Shown here in pieces: positions 44,587-54,106 of a DNA stretch of 64,000 bases. The stretch spans positions 868,001 through 932,000 of the forward strand of contig NZ_LN901324.1 in the NCBI RefSeq assembly GCF_001465875.1, in the 5' to 3' direction. The notes beneath the pieces were generated by a model. It ran no database searches, was not told the DNA's origin, and saw only the letters and a program-made list of their open reading frames with translations. The translations under genes were made by a program, and so were the position numbers. The first letter of the stretch is position 1. Every line of letters starts with the position of its first letter. This stretch comes from Legionella saoudiensis (GTDB lineage Bacteria > Pseudomonadota > Gammaproteobacteria > Legionellales > Legionellaceae).

Positions 44587-45177
44587 TTACCTATCAATAT
44601 CTGACATATTATTTTTATCCCAACGTTTTACGATACCAGCATCCAGATCAAATAAGTCAAGTGCTCTACCTATGCTGTGATTAATTATGTCATCGACTGT
44701 TTCAGGCTTGTTATAAAATGCAGGCACTACCGGACAAACAATAGCACCCTGTTGGGTTACAGAAACCATGTTTTGTAAATGACCTAAATGTAGAGGCGAT
44801 TCCCGAGTCATTAAGACCAGCTTTCTTCGTTCCTTTAAAATAACATCCGCTGCCCGACCGATTAAATTGGAGCTAATACCATGAGCAATTTCTGCAAGCG
44901 TTTTCATTGAGCAAGGAGCAATAATCATTCCTAAAGTTTTGTATGAACCACTAGCGATACTCGCACCAATATCACTCCAGGGATAATAAACATCTGCCAT
45001 TGCTTTTAACTCAGAAACAGTTAAATTCGTTTCATATTCTCGAATTAATTGTGCAGACTTACTAATAATTAAATGTGTTTCAACTGGAAGCTTTTTTAAT
45101 ATTTCTAATAATCTTATCCCATAAATGATACCCGAAGCACCGCTAATACCTACAATAATACGTGACTTTGATTCCAT
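44587..45177 (-). CDS. ubiX: Flavin prenyltransferase UbiX
   Basis: 196 residues. The N-terminal IIVGISGASGIIYG flavin-binding loop, the APCSMKTLAEIAHG region and the KLVLMTRESPLHLGHLQNM motif are diagnostic. UbiX makes prenylated FMN, the cofactor of the decarboxylase UbiD in ubiquinone synthesis. On the same strand and 90 bp upstream of riboflavin synthase, whose product feeds FMN synthesis. Confidence 0.93.
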   Translation of the reverse strand: MESKSRIIVGISGASGIIYGIRLLEILKKLPVETHLIISKSAQLIREYETNLTVSELKAMADVYYPWSDIGASIASGSYKTLGMIIAPCSMKTLAEIAHGISSNLIGRAADVILKERRKLVLMTRESPLHLGHLQNMVSVTQQGAIVCPVVPAFYNKPETVDDIINHSIGRALDLFDLDAGIVKRWDKNNMSDIDR

Positions 45178-45298
45178 AATTTGGCCTTAAATTCGTTTTT
45201 TGTAGTATAGAATAGAAATATTAGACAAAGAAGACGAAAGAGAAACCATGAGAAATATATGATATAAACATATATCTCGTATTAACAAGGAAAACTCT

Positions 45299-45835
45299 AT
45301 GTTCAACCATTCTTTGGTCGCCTCTCCCCAAAACCCTTTTTGGCAATTTTCCTTAGCAGTTTATAATGATGTCGAGATACGAGAGGCTTGTCATGATTTT
45401 CAGGATATTAATTCTGCAAATGTCAATTTAATTCTGTTTGCTTATTGGCTTGGTTATGCCGTAGAAGACATCAGCCATGATGAGTTCACCCATGCATGCA
45501 ATTGTGTGGCACTCTGGAATAAAGAAATAACTAAACCTCTTCGCAAAATACGTATTTTATTAAAAGACATAAGCAATAATGACTGGGCAAAACGTTATTA
45601 CTCCCAGATTTTAACGGATGAAATCATTTCAGAGTCTTACCAACAAGAACTATTATATAATCAAATCAAGCATCGCATAAAAGAAAGAGCAACGCAAAAT
45701 AACACATTGTCTTATCAATACCTATCCTGGCTTTTTAACAATATGGGCCAAGAGCTTCATGAATCACTTAAAATAAGAATCGAGTATTTTATCCAAATAA
45801 TGGGTAATAGATTAGATTGCATACAAAAACCATAG
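45299..45835 (+). CDS. TIGR02444-family protein
   Basis: 178 residues. The N-terminal pattern NPFWQFSLAVYNDVEIREACHDFQ plus ANVNLILFAYWLG is that of the TIGR02444 (DUF2390) family of small gammaproteobacterial proteins, function unknown. Soluble, no signal peptide; a plausible ribosome site (AAGGA) lies before the ATG. Divergent from ubiX. Confidence 0.82.
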   Translation: MFNHSLVASPQNPFWQFSLAVYNDVEIREACHDFQDINSANVNLILFAYWLGYAVEDISHDEFTHACNCVALWNKEITKPLRKIRILLKDISNNDWAKRYYSQILTDEIISESYQQELLYNQIKHRIKERATQNNTLSYQYLSWLFNNMGQELHESLKIRIEYFIQIMGNRLDCIQKP

Positions 45836-45978
45836 AGCGACATCTAATGGCAGACAACACAAAAACCATACACATAAAACAAAAACAAATAAATCTGTAT
45901 TTTTAATAATCCCTTAAGACTTTCTTGATAAGATATCGCTCTAACTACTGTTTGTTCTTAGACGCCGAGGTATAAGCA

Positions 45979-48057
45979 ATGAAAGCTAATCATGGGGTTA
46001 CTCAGTTCACCATCAATTATATTTGCTCCTGTTTGCTAGTTTGCCAAATTTCAACAACAAAAGACCTAGGTGAGCGGTTTGAGAACTTAATTGAGCAAAT
46101 TAATCAAAATCCTGATATTTTTAAAGGCTTATCAGTCAAACAAGTGCAGCATATATTAAAAGTGGCTATTAATGTCTATAACGAAATAAATGCATTAAAA
46201 ATTCGTTTTGACCCTGAAGTAATAAAACAATGGTCATCTCAAAATGATGAGCCTGTGCCTCATACCTTAGTGCAGATTCCTACGAATGATGATTTATCCC
46301 GTGTTACACGTAGTTATGATCGTTTATCCCAAGCACACAAAATAAAAAAGGTGGTGCAAACAAGTATTCCCAGTTTATTAGAAAAAGTTGATCATGCTGT
46401 TTTTTCTCATATCATTATTGGCACTGGCGATACCGGGACAACCCTTTGGCTAGAAAAATATAAAGAGCATCATGAGACTACCGCAAGTTTATTAGCCGAA
46501 GCAAAGCTTCCACCCGTATTAATGATTGGTAATAGCACTGGTAGCTGGAAACATAACTATACTCTTGCACAGCCACATAATATTCTAGAGCGTGCACAAA
46601 CCAGAGAAAATCCATCGGCTTATTTATCAACGGCCTACTATTTAAATAATCCTTATGCTAATGGACGCCACGTATTTCAATCAAATCAAGTGAATCTGGC
46701 AAATACACAAGCCCCCTTAGTGCATGCTACTGTACTAAAAATAGAGAAAAAGGAGAATCATTTAAATGATTGGGCCGATGATACTTTAAGCCAAAATTAT
46801 CGTGTATTGGTCGAGGTCGCAGGTAAGGTAAAAACACTCTACACAAGTGAACTTAATATCTGTACAGGCCTTGGCCCTGCACGAAATGCGATTGCCGGTA
46901 AACTACTTTCTAATGAAGAGTTTAAGCGATTAAATACCTGGAGTGAAACAAAGAAATTTACTCCTATTGTAGATGGTAACCAATTCATTTTAACGGGTAC
47001 CGAAGAGCAAGGCACAGGACCAAGAACTATTGTCATTTATGGCGGTGGTGGCACTGCAGCAGCAGTCTATAGAAAAGGTTTTTTTGGCAATGATATTCGT
47101 ACTGAGGGTCGTGAGTTTAGTCCAAAGAACCAAGCCAATACGGTATTTTGGATCGCCAAGCAATTTGACAAAGCAGGTACTGGTAAATTAGCGACTACTG
47201 CCTTAAAAACTGCAAAAGAGCGTGATGAATTAGTACAAGGTGAACTTGTGGAAATTACGCAAAAGTCTAATGGAAAGTTAGTCCTCCTATTCCAAAAAAT
47301 GGATAATCCCAGCGAAACCTTCGAAAAGGAATGTGACCAGCTAGTCTATTCCATTGGCCAAGATGACAGCGCCATGAAACAAATCTATGCAGAAATTGAA
47401 CCTACCTTAACACCAATATTTGATGAGTATGGAATGATACTTAATGTGAGTTCACCTGATGGCAAAGTAGTCTTCTTTGGGGCTGCAGCCATGGCTATTC
47501 GTGAAACTGAATATTCAGCAGAAACCTGGAAATGGTTACACAAAGAAAACATTGGCGGCGATGTAGGGCCTGGCTCAATGCCTCCTTCTCGCGCACAAAT
47601 TAAGCGTTATAATTTTTTAAATGGAATTCAACCAGAAAGTATAAATGCCAATATGGATAGCCAACATTTAATTATTCAATATCTTGAAAAGGCCGGAGCT
47701 GATCATAGCAATATCATGAACTTTATTAAGGATCTGCTCGAAGCACGTAAGCACAGTACCGCGGGTTGTAAACGTGATGTACTTAACCAATTATTGATAA
47801 CTCATAATCTACAGGAGCTTATTGACATTCAAGGCCATGGGCATTTAGTTCATAAATCATTGGTAGTAATTCCTAGCGTTGAAGTACCACAAACTAAGTC
47901 GGCGCATTCGCTTTTATCTTGGTTAAATAAAAATAAAAAGAAAACGAACGATGCGAATGTTCTCCTTTCTACTGTTGATGCGCCAGGGACGAGCATGGAC
48001 GATACTTTAAAAGAAACTAGACAAGCCTTATCAACTACAATCAAAATATACTCATAA
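45979..48057 (+). CDS. FAD/NAD(P)-binding protein, 692 aa, unknown substrate (candidate effector)
   Basis: An N-terminal 140-residue region of no known type precedes a Rossmann-type dinucleotide-binding motif HIIIGTGDTG (G148-x-G150-x-x-G153). A second Gly-rich loop (TIVIYGGGGTA, 350-360) lies in the position of an NAD(P) site, as in flavin monooxygenases and related oxidoreductases. CTGLGPARNA near 295-305 resembles the second FAD contact. About 130 C-terminal residues are unrelated to known oxidoreductases. No signal peptide. It could be a metabolic enzyme, but the extra ends and the neighbouring unknown gene suggest a specialised or host-directed role, which is inference. Confidence 0.65.
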   Translation: MKANHGVTQFTINYICSCLLVCQISTTKDLGERFENLIEQINQNPDIFKGLSVKQVQHILKVAINVYNEINALKIRFDPEVIKQWSSQNDEPVPHTLVQIPTNDDLSRVTRSYDRLSQAHKIKKVVQTSIPSLLEKVDHAVFSHIIIGTGDTGTTLWLEKYKEHHETTASLLAEAKLPPVLMIGNSTGSWKHNYTLAQPHNILERAQTRENPSAYLSTAYYLNNPYANGRHVFQSNQVNLANTQAPLVHATVLKIEKKENHLNDWADDTLSQNYRVLVEVAGKVKTLYTSELNICTGLGPARNAIAGKLLSNEEFKRLNTWSETKKFTPIVDGNQFILTGTEEQGTGPRTIVIYGGGGTAAAVYRKGFFGNDIRTEGREFSPKNQANTVFWIAKQFDKAGTGKLATTALKTAKERDELVQGELVEITQKSNGKLVLLFQKMDNPSETFEKECDQLVYSIGQDDSAMKQIYAEIEPTLTPIFDEYGMILNVSSPDGKVVFFGAAAMAIRETEYSAETWKWLHKENIGGDVGPGSMPPSRAQIKRYNFLNGIQPESINANMDSQHLIIQYLEKAGADHSNIMNFIKDLLEARKHSTAGCKRDVLNQLLITHNLQELIDIQGHGHLVHKSLVVIPSVEVPQTKSAHSLLSWLNKNKKKTNDANVLLSTVDAPGTSMDDTLKETRQALSTTIKIYS

Positions 48058-48068
48058 ATTAGTAGAAT

Positions 48069-48101
48069 CTCCTGAACAGAGTTCAATAACTCATTCAGGA
48101 G
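48069..48101 (+). terminator. Hairpin between two candidate effector genes
   Basis: CTCCTGAA (48069-48076) pairs with TTCAGGAG (48094-48101), and GAGTT/AACTC extends the stem inside. No T run; it may separate the two transcripts. Confidence 0.55.
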
Positions 48102-48130
48102 CCATTCTTAGCATATATAGGATTTGCAAT

Positions 48131-49090
48131 ATGAGAGTACCCCCTAGGTTTTATCAATTAAGTAAACCTGACGAAGTATATAAAAAAGAACTCTATCAGA
48201 CATGGGAAAAAAGCAACAAGGAAAAAAATCCTCGACTAATAGAAGCACTAATCGAAGAATATGATACAGAAGTATTATTTAAATTAGCCTTTGCTGATCC
48301 TGAATTTGATGCGCTGTGTAAATCACCTAATTTGGAGCCTCATTGGGTTAATCTATGGCGTTTGTGTGGCACTAACCCCCGAGAAGAAGCAGAAGAAAAT
48401 CATAAACCTATCCAAGAATATTCCCCCATGTTTACAGTTTCATCCTGCTTTGAGCTATTAAAAGGCTATTATTTATATCAAGCCTATCTCTCTTTAATTG
48501 AGGAGGCAGGTGATGAATTATCGGAAGCAGAGCTAGAGGAGGCTAAGAAGCTATTAATGGCAGCAGCCGATTGCGGCTCTTTTTTTGCTATGAATGCTTT
48601 ATGTCGGGAAGGACTTTTGCGATTGAAAAAATCCTTTAACACGGATGTAGCATTACTTGTTTTACACTATGCAGAGCTAGCCGCCGAGCTGTATTTGTCC
48701 CCTGGATATTTGCTCCTAGGCTCAGTATGCCAAGAGCTCATACGCTATCAAAATAACAGCAACTGGACTCCCATTCAGTTTACCCAATTGGCCTTTAAAT
48801 CCTATGCGATTGCAAAATACATAGAACCAATATCTGGTCCTATGCTCAATAATGCCTTTCAAGGGCAAACGTTAGAGCAGGCTAGTAATGGCGCATTCTC
48901 AACTTTTTTTGGGGCGCAACAACGGATGCAAAAGCATTTAAGATTAGACCCTATGGAAATAACTCAGTTGAGTACTATTGCCAAAAATGAAGCCACCGTA
49001 ATTGAAGCCCGTTATACACATGAGATAGAGAGACTCAAGCAAAATAAAGATGATAAAGATGCTGAACAATACCCTAGGTTTTCTATGTAA
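48131..49090 (+). CDS. Hypothetical protein, 319 aa, possibly DUF5630-like
   Basis: Helix-rich soluble protein. The stretch FELLKGYYLYQAYLSLIEEAGDELSEAELEEAKKLLMAAADCGSFFAMNAL resembles tetratricopeptide/Sel1-type helical pairs. The overall pattern recalls a Legionella-restricted family that I believe is DUF5630, with no known function; this is from memory and needs checking. The C-terminus is charged (EIERLKQNKDDKDAEQYPRFSM). A secreted role is possible. Confidence 0.6.
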   Translation: MRVPPRFYQLSKPDEVYKKELYQTWEKSNKEKNPRLIEALIEEYDTEVLFKLAFADPEFDALCKSPNLEPHWVNLWRLCGTNPREEAEENHKPIQEYSPMFTVSSCFELLKGYYLYQAYLSLIEEAGDELSEAELEEAKKLLMAAADCGSFFAMNALCREGLLRLKKSFNTDVALLVLHYAELAAELYLSPGYLLLGSVCQELIRYQNNSNWTPIQFTQLAFKSYAIAKYIEPISGPMLNNAFQGQTLEQASNGAFSTFFGAQQRMQKHLRLDPMEITQLSTIAKNEATVIEARYTHEIERLKQNKDDKDAEQYPRFSM

Positions 49091-49342
49091 CAAACGAAAC
49101 CAGCCTTAATGGCACCGCAATGTAATCCGGAGTCAGAAGCAGGGTAATGAATTATAACTAAGATCGAAGCACAGAACTCTGGTGGCTTCACATTGTTCGC
49201 AATGACAAGTGGAGAATTTCAATTTTGGAAATTAATCTATTCATTGTAAGGAAGGCAATGACGAAGCAACCCAGAGGCAGGCATTGGACACTGAATTGCT
49301 TCACTTTTATCCCAATGGCACCAGAAAGCTCAGCTCAACTGT

Positions 49343-49714
49343 TTACATTTCAACCGGATAGTTTGAATCAATCCATCCCTGCAATCCAGTATCGAGCGAA
49401 TACACCTCAGAGTACCCCATTTTTTGTAAGCTTTCAGCAACCAAAGCACAACGAAACCCTCCACTACAATAAACAATTATTTGTTCCTGTAGATTAGGAA
49501 TCTTTTTCTCAATATCGCGTTCAATAATTCCGCGCCCTAAATGAATAGCTGTAGGAATATGCCCACTAGCCCATTCATGATCCTCACGTACATCAATCAC
49601 ATGCATTTTCTCATGATTATCTAATTTTTCTTTTAAGCTCTGGGGACTAATTTCCTTAATATGCTTTTTAGATTCAGCTACGAGTGCTAAAAATCCTGGT
49701 GCATGCTGTTTCAT
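49343..49714 (-). CDS. Rhodanese-like sulfurtransferase
   Basis: 123 residues, a single rhodanese domain: HVIDVREDHEWASGHIPTAIHLGRG and the catalytic loop Y-C83-SGGFR. The intact cysteine indicates an active persulfide carrier, as in PspE/GlpE-type proteins, but without a signal peptide. It is the last gene of a compact minus-strand operon: patatin, universal stress protein, small membrane protein, rhodanese (gaps of 32, 24 and 3 bp). The joint setting suggests stress or membrane maintenance. Confidence 0.88.
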   Translation of the reverse strand: MKQHAPGFLALVAESKKHIKEISPQSLKEKLDNHEKMHVIDVREDHEWASGHIPTAIHLGRGIIERDIEKKIPNLQEQIIVYCSGGFRCALVAESLQKMGYSEVYSLDTGLQGWIDSNYPVEM

Positions 49715-49717
49715 TTG

Positions 49718-49903
49718 TTATTCCTTATGTTTCAACCAGTTTCTTATTGTAGACCAAAAAGCGGCAATGAAAATAACTACAGTAAATAATAAAACCGCTA
49801 TAACCATTTGAACAATTGCGAAATTCAAGGCATCACGAGCGACAAACCAACTGGCTACCGAGCCGGATATGACTAAAAGCAATTTGATAATCCATTCAAC
49901 CAT
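49718..49903 (-). CDS. Small membrane protein, 61 aa
   Basis: Two membrane helices (about 3-21 and 30-50) with a short loop and a basic C-terminal tail. No family recognised. It starts 24 bp after the universal stress protein gene and ends 3 bp before the rhodanese gene, so it belongs to that operon. Confidence 0.65.
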   Translation of the reverse strand: MVEWIIKLLLVISGSVASWFVARDALNFAIVQMVIAVLLFTVVIFIAAFWSTIRNWLKHKE

Positions 49904-49927
49904 TATTTTTACTCCAGAACAACAGCA

Positions 49928-50386
49928 TTACGCTGTCGAATTACCCTTAATCAATAATACCGGAATATCAGTAAGGCGAAGCACTTTCTCAGCCACGCTA
50001 CCAAGAAATAATCGGCTAAACCCTCGACGCCCATGACTTCCAACCACTATCACATTAGCATTTAATTCCAATGCTTGTGCAATAATTATTTCAGCAACAC
50101 GTTCATGAACTGATCTTAATTCGATTAATATCGTCGCATATTCTACTGAATGATGCTTGGCGAGAACCTTTTTGGCGCTGGTTAATATTTTTTTACCTTC
50201 TTTTCGAATTAACTCTATTTGTGTACAGCAATCAATACAAAGGCCACCGCGATAAACATAGCTTTCATCTGCTACGTGAAGAATATATAACTTAGCATGA
50301 TTTTTTTCTGCTAAATTTACTGCTGCATGCAAGGCATCCCGGGCTATATCGCTACCATCGATTGCAACCAAAATTACCTTATACAT
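49928..50386 (-). CDS. Universal stress protein (UspA family)
   Basis: 152 residues, single Usp domain. The start KVILVAIDGSDIA and the nucleotide-binding motif VVGSHGRRGFSRLFLGSVAEKVLR (G-x2-G-x9-G-S) are intact, so it should bind ATP. A loop with CIDCC lies around residues 49-55, which may be redox- or metal-sensitive. Usp proteins help cells survive stress. Second gene of the patatin-usp-membrane-rhodanese operon. Confidence 0.9.
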   Translation of the reverse strand: MYKVILVAIDGSDIARDALHAAVNLAEKNHAKLYILHVADESYVYRGGLCIDCCTQIELIRKEGKKILTSAKKVLAKHHSVEYATILIELRSVHERVAEIIIAQALELNANVIVVGSHGRRGFSRLFLGSVAEKVLRLTDIPVLLIKGNSTA

Positions 50387-50418
50387 AATATCGCTCCCTG
50401 CCTCCTACTTTAATTCGA

Positions 50419-51456
50419 TTAAAGAAAAGAATCCAAATCAAAAGTAGAATACTTATTCAATGCTTTACCGTGGCTCACTAAAAAAGCATCTGCCGTTTTA
50501 CGCCCTTCTTTAAAAAGCATGCGTAAGAAATCCCATTCGGCATTGAGCTTGGAAGAATAGCCCAATTTGACCATTTTCGCGCTGGTAATTCGATGGATAC
50601 GCATTTTTGCCCAACGATCCCGCTCACCAGAGTCCGGGTTAATGGTTTTACGTAATAAGGCGATCATCCGCAATTCCTTCATCAGCGTTGCATTAAAAGC
50701 AACCTCATTAAGGCGGTTGAGAATGTCACGAGCAGTTTTCGGTGTTCCTGGACGCTCTACAGGATTAATTTGCACCAGAACCGTATCACTGGATTCGCAT
50801 TCTTGCACCAAGGGTGTTATGGTGGGGTTGCCGGTGTATCCTCCATCCCAATAAGCTTCCCCATCAATTTCTATAGCTTGAAACATTAAGGGCAAGCATG
50901 CTGAGGCCAATAAAACATCCGCATTAATTTCTTTGTTTTTAAATACTTTACCACGACCAGTACGCACATTGGTTGCCGTAATAAATAATTTGATGGGGGA
51001 TTGCGTTAATAAGGAAAAGTCAATACTCTCAGCCAATATATCACGCAGTGGATTTAACGCGATTGGATTAAGATCATAAGGCGAAAACACCTGACTGGCC
51101 ATTTGAAAAGTAAGAAAAGAAGGAGAATAATCCATAGTCCACTTCCCAGAAACTATGTCCAACCATCCTCTTTGTAAAGGGCTAAAACGTGCAGCCTCAG
51201 AAACTCGATACCAAAACGCCCGCAAGGCCCTACGCGCCCCTTCTGCGCCATTTCGCGTAAAGCCGCAGGCCATAACCGCAGCATTCATTGAACCGGCTGA
51301 AGTCCCTGAAATTCCCTCTATCCTCACCCGAGGCTCTTCAAGCAAGCGGTCAAGAACACCCCATGTATAGGCCCCATGAGCACCGCCACCTTGTAATGCT
51401 AAATCAATAAGAACAGGCTTCCCTCGTGTCTTGGATCCTTGCGATTTTTTATCCAT
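50419..51456 (-). CDS. Patatin-like phospholipase
   Basis: 345 residues from ATG 51456; a GTG at 51468 would add four. The patatin motifs are complete: oxyanion loop QGGGAHG (22-28), nucleophile S53 in GISGTSAGS and catalytic Asp in YWDGGYTGNP. Enzymes of this fold cleave acyl chains from phospholipids. There is no signal peptide; Legionella has several patatins, some injected into host cells (VipD type) and some not. The operon context (Usp, rhodanese) favours a bacterial lipid-maintenance role, which is inference. Confidence 0.9.
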   Translation of the reverse strand: MDKKSQGSKTRGKPVLIDLALQGGGAHGAYTWGVLDRLLEEPRVRIEGISGTSAGSMNAAVMACGFTRNGAEGARRALRAFWYRVSEAARFSPLQRGWLDIVSGKWTMDYSPSFLTFQMASQVFSPYDLNPIALNPLRDILAESIDFSLLTQSPIKLFITATNVRTGRGKVFKNKEINADVLLASACLPLMFQAIEIDGEAYWDGGYTGNPTITPLVQECESSDTVLVQINPVERPGTPKTARDILNRLNEVAFNATLMKELRMIALLRKTINPDSGERDRWAKMRIHRITSAKMVKLGYSSKLNAEWDFLRMLFKEGRKTADAFLVSHGKALNKYSTFDLDSFL

Positions 51457-51505
51457 TAATAGCCGCACCTAAAGACATACCTATAGGTAAGTTTAGCAGT
51501 CTTTT

Positions 51506-51527
51506 GTGTGAACGTTGGTGTTCACAC
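51506..51527. terminator. Hairpin between pbpC and the patatin operon
   Basis: GTGTGAAC (51506-51513) and GTTCACAC (51520-51527) form a perfect 8-bp stem, placed after pbpC and before the patatin gene on the minus strand. Confidence 0.5.
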
Positions 51528-51576
51528 GGAAGCAGCTAGCCTTGAATGCAGAATCAGCATTTCCTTACATAAGCCA

Positions 51577-53880
51577 TCAACTCTCCAACTGAACCAGCAA
51601 ATCTCGAGCATCAGAAAGCCCGTGGTCATCGACTGCCCTTACCACAAACTTTCCTGGTCTGGCATGCCATAAAAATGATTTTCCTGCCTTGGTCTTAGCG
51701 ACAAAGGTTTCATTAATAAACCAATACACGTAAGCAATCCCAGCATCAGTAACTGCCGTAAAGGGAATCGTATTATTTTGTTGCGAATTCGCACGAACGA
51801 TATAACTAATACCCGCTTGCGGTGAGGTAATTTGGGGGGTAATCCCTATATTACCTGATAAGCTACAATCTGCTTCAAAAAATGGTGGTATATGTCGCTG
51901 TATCCCTGCTCGTTTAAAAATCTGTAATAAATCAGAAGGCCAAAACTCAAAAACCTCAAAGCGTGTATTTTCATCAATATGACAGGTACGCAGGCCATTT
52001 TTGCTATTAATCGCCACCTCACGATAAATGGTGTCCGTTTTTATAGGAGATTTTCCTGGAATAAACCAGGTCCATTCCCTATCCTTGCAAAAACGGGTAG
52101 GTAACATTCCCGAAGCGCTGCATACTTCAATCTTTTTCAGGTTCATATGCTCTGGATGCTTCTCTAAAGCCTTCAAAGGACCACGCTCTTGTTTCAGAGC
52201 ATCCACCAATTCAAAAAATAAAGGAGCGGCAATGTCTTTCCCAATAAAAGCAGGATTTGCCTTATTATCAAAATTTCCCACCCAAACCGCCAAAGCATAG
52301 GGGCCAAAAACCCCAACACTCCACGCGTCTCGATATCCCGAAGAAGTTCCAGTTTTCCAGGCGACGGGTAATTGCGACCAGCTCCTGTAATTTACGTCTT
52401 GATGTGGTGTACTTTGTAACATATCCAAAACCAAATAACTTGCTTCAGAACTTAATAATCGTTGTCCCTTAGGCCTAGTTTCACTTTGTAACAGACGCGT
52501 AGGGTACCAAACCCCATCATTAGCCAACATGGCATAGAAACCAATCAACTCGCGCATGGTCAATTCCACCCCACCCAGGTTTAACGATAAACCATAATAT
52601 GATTCGGAACGTAAATGGCTTACCTGTCCTTGCTCTAGCAACTGATGCAATGAGGGCTTATTTAATAGGCTTGAAAGGTAAATAGCAGGAATATTACGAC
52701 TTAAAACTAAAGCATCCCGTGCTTTAATTGGCCCCATAAAGTCATAATCAAAATTTTCTGGATTATAGCCATTAAAACTATGAGGCACATCTTTTAGAAC
52801 CGTATTGGGATGAATCAGGCCTTGATCTAAGGCCAATCCATAAATAAAAGGTTTTAAAGCAGACCCGGGAGAGCGCTTGGTTTCAGTACCATTAATCTGC
52901 CCCCCAATTTCCCGATTGAAAAAATCAGCAGATCCCATAAGGCCTTTAACTCCCATATCGCGAGTATCCACTAATAAAACGGCAGCGTTTTGCACCCCTA
53001 ACCCTTTTTTTCTCGCTAAATAGCTTCGTGTAATTCGTTCGATAATAATCTGTGAGCGCGAATCTAACGTGGTCACAATATCTTGCTGCTTAGAAACCTC
53101 AGACAAAACTTTATTAACAAAATGTGGCGCAGCAAAAGGTAGAGAGCGGTTAGTTTGCATCACTAAAGGCAAATCAAACATTACCTTTTTATTCTTATCC
53201 TCCGGATGTTGCTCTAACCAGCGTTCAAATAAATGTGCTCTAATTTTTTTCAGATCCTGATTATTTGGCGTTCTTTTTCCAGGATTTTGCGGAATAATAC
53301 TTAAGGTTAATGCTTGAGGTAAGCTGAGTTTATCTACTGTAGTACCAAAATAAACTAAACTTGCTGCACCAACACCTTCGATATTACCACCATAAGGGGC
53401 CAAATTTAGGTATGCCTCTAAAATCTCATCTTTGCTGTAATGCATCTCAATCTGAATTGCACGAAGAATCTGCCAAAGCTTTCCTGTTATTTTCTTGGAA
53501 TTAATTCCATAGTGCATCCGCGCTACTTGCATACTAATTGTTGATGCGCCTACCCGCCGAGATTTGACGGCATAAGTTTGCCAAATTGCCTTTGCTGTAG
53601 CTAAGGGATTAATTCCATAGTGAAAACGGAAATACTGATCTTCTTGTAATAAGGTTGCATCGACTAATTGTTTAGAAATATGAGATAACGGAGTAAACAA
53701 GCGGTACTTCTCATCCCTACTCAAAGTCAGCCTTAATAATTGATGATGATCATCATAAACAGCCTTAGAAAAACTGGTGCCATCCAATAAAACCGGTTTG
53801 GGCAAAAAAAATAATAGCGCAAACCCACTGACAAACAGCAAAACAAGGATTATGCTTAAGCGTTTTAAATTTTTTTTCAT
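51577..53880 (-). CDS. pbpC: Penicillin-binding protein 1C (PbpC), bifunctional peptidoglycan synthase
   Basis: 767 residues from ATG 53880; upstream in-frame starts would put residues before the membrane anchor (about 9-26). The glycosyltransferase domain has the catalytic E80 (QEDQYFRFHYG) and GASTISMQVAR. The transpeptidase has S340-x-x-K343 (GSALKP), SRN and KTGTS. A C-terminal BiPBP_C domain completes the family plan. PbpC with its partner alpha-2-macroglobulin is thought to repair breached cell walls; here the partner gene is divergent, 226 bp away, instead of in the same operon as in E. coli. Confidence 0.92.
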   Translation of the reverse strand: MKKNLKRLSIILVLLFVSGFALLFFLPKPVLLDGTSFSKAVYDDHHQLLRLTLSRDEKYRLFTPLSHISKQLVDATLLQEDQYFRFHYGINPLATAKAIWQTYAVKSRRVGASTISMQVARMHYGINSKKITGKLWQILRAIQIEMHYSKDEILEAYLNLAPYGGNIEGVGAASLVYFGTTVDKLSLPQALTLSIIPQNPGKRTPNNQDLKKIRAHLFERWLEQHPEDKNKKVMFDLPLVMQTNRSLPFAAPHFVNKVLSEVSKQQDIVTTLDSRSQIIIERITRSYLARKKGLGVQNAAVLLVDTRDMGVKGLMGSADFFNREIGGQINGTETKRSPGSALKPFIYGLALDQGLIHPNTVLKDVPHSFNGYNPENFDYDFMGPIKARDALVLSRNIPAIYLSSLLNKPSLHQLLEQGQVSHLRSESYYGLSLNLGGVELTMRELIGFYAMLANDGVWYPTRLLQSETRPKGQRLLSSEASYLVLDMLQSTPHQDVNYRSWSQLPVAWKTGTSSGYRDAWSVGVFGPYALAVWVGNFDNKANPAFIGKDIAAPLFFELVDALKQERGPLKALEKHPEHMNLKKIEVCSASGMLPTRFCKDREWTWFIPGKSPIKTDTIYREVAINSKNGLRTCHIDENTRFEVFEFWPSDLLQIFKRAGIQRHIPPFFEADCSLSGNIGITPQITSPQAGISYIVRANSQQNNTIPFTAVTDAGIAYVYWFINETFVAKTKAGKSFLWHARPGKFVVRAVDDHGLSDARDLLVQLES

Positions 53881-54106
53881 GTTCGCTATTATGCACCAAA
53901 AAGAGTAAAATGGCGCCAATTTTGAAAAGAATTTATAAAAGGAAATAAAGCCCTTTGGCATTGCCAATTAGTCTAAAGAGTTGTCATTCCGGAGCAGACG
54001 GGAATAACAAATAAATTTGCTAATGGCACACGAAAACAGATATAGGCAATATTCCTCTTAAAAAATACCCGTCGAGCCAAGGCTCGCTTAACAGCCAGGA
54101 TATATT

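Noticed and set aside
49225-49497. Plus-strand frame of 90 residues
   Set aside because: It lies opposite the rhodanese gene and over a repeat; no coding features.
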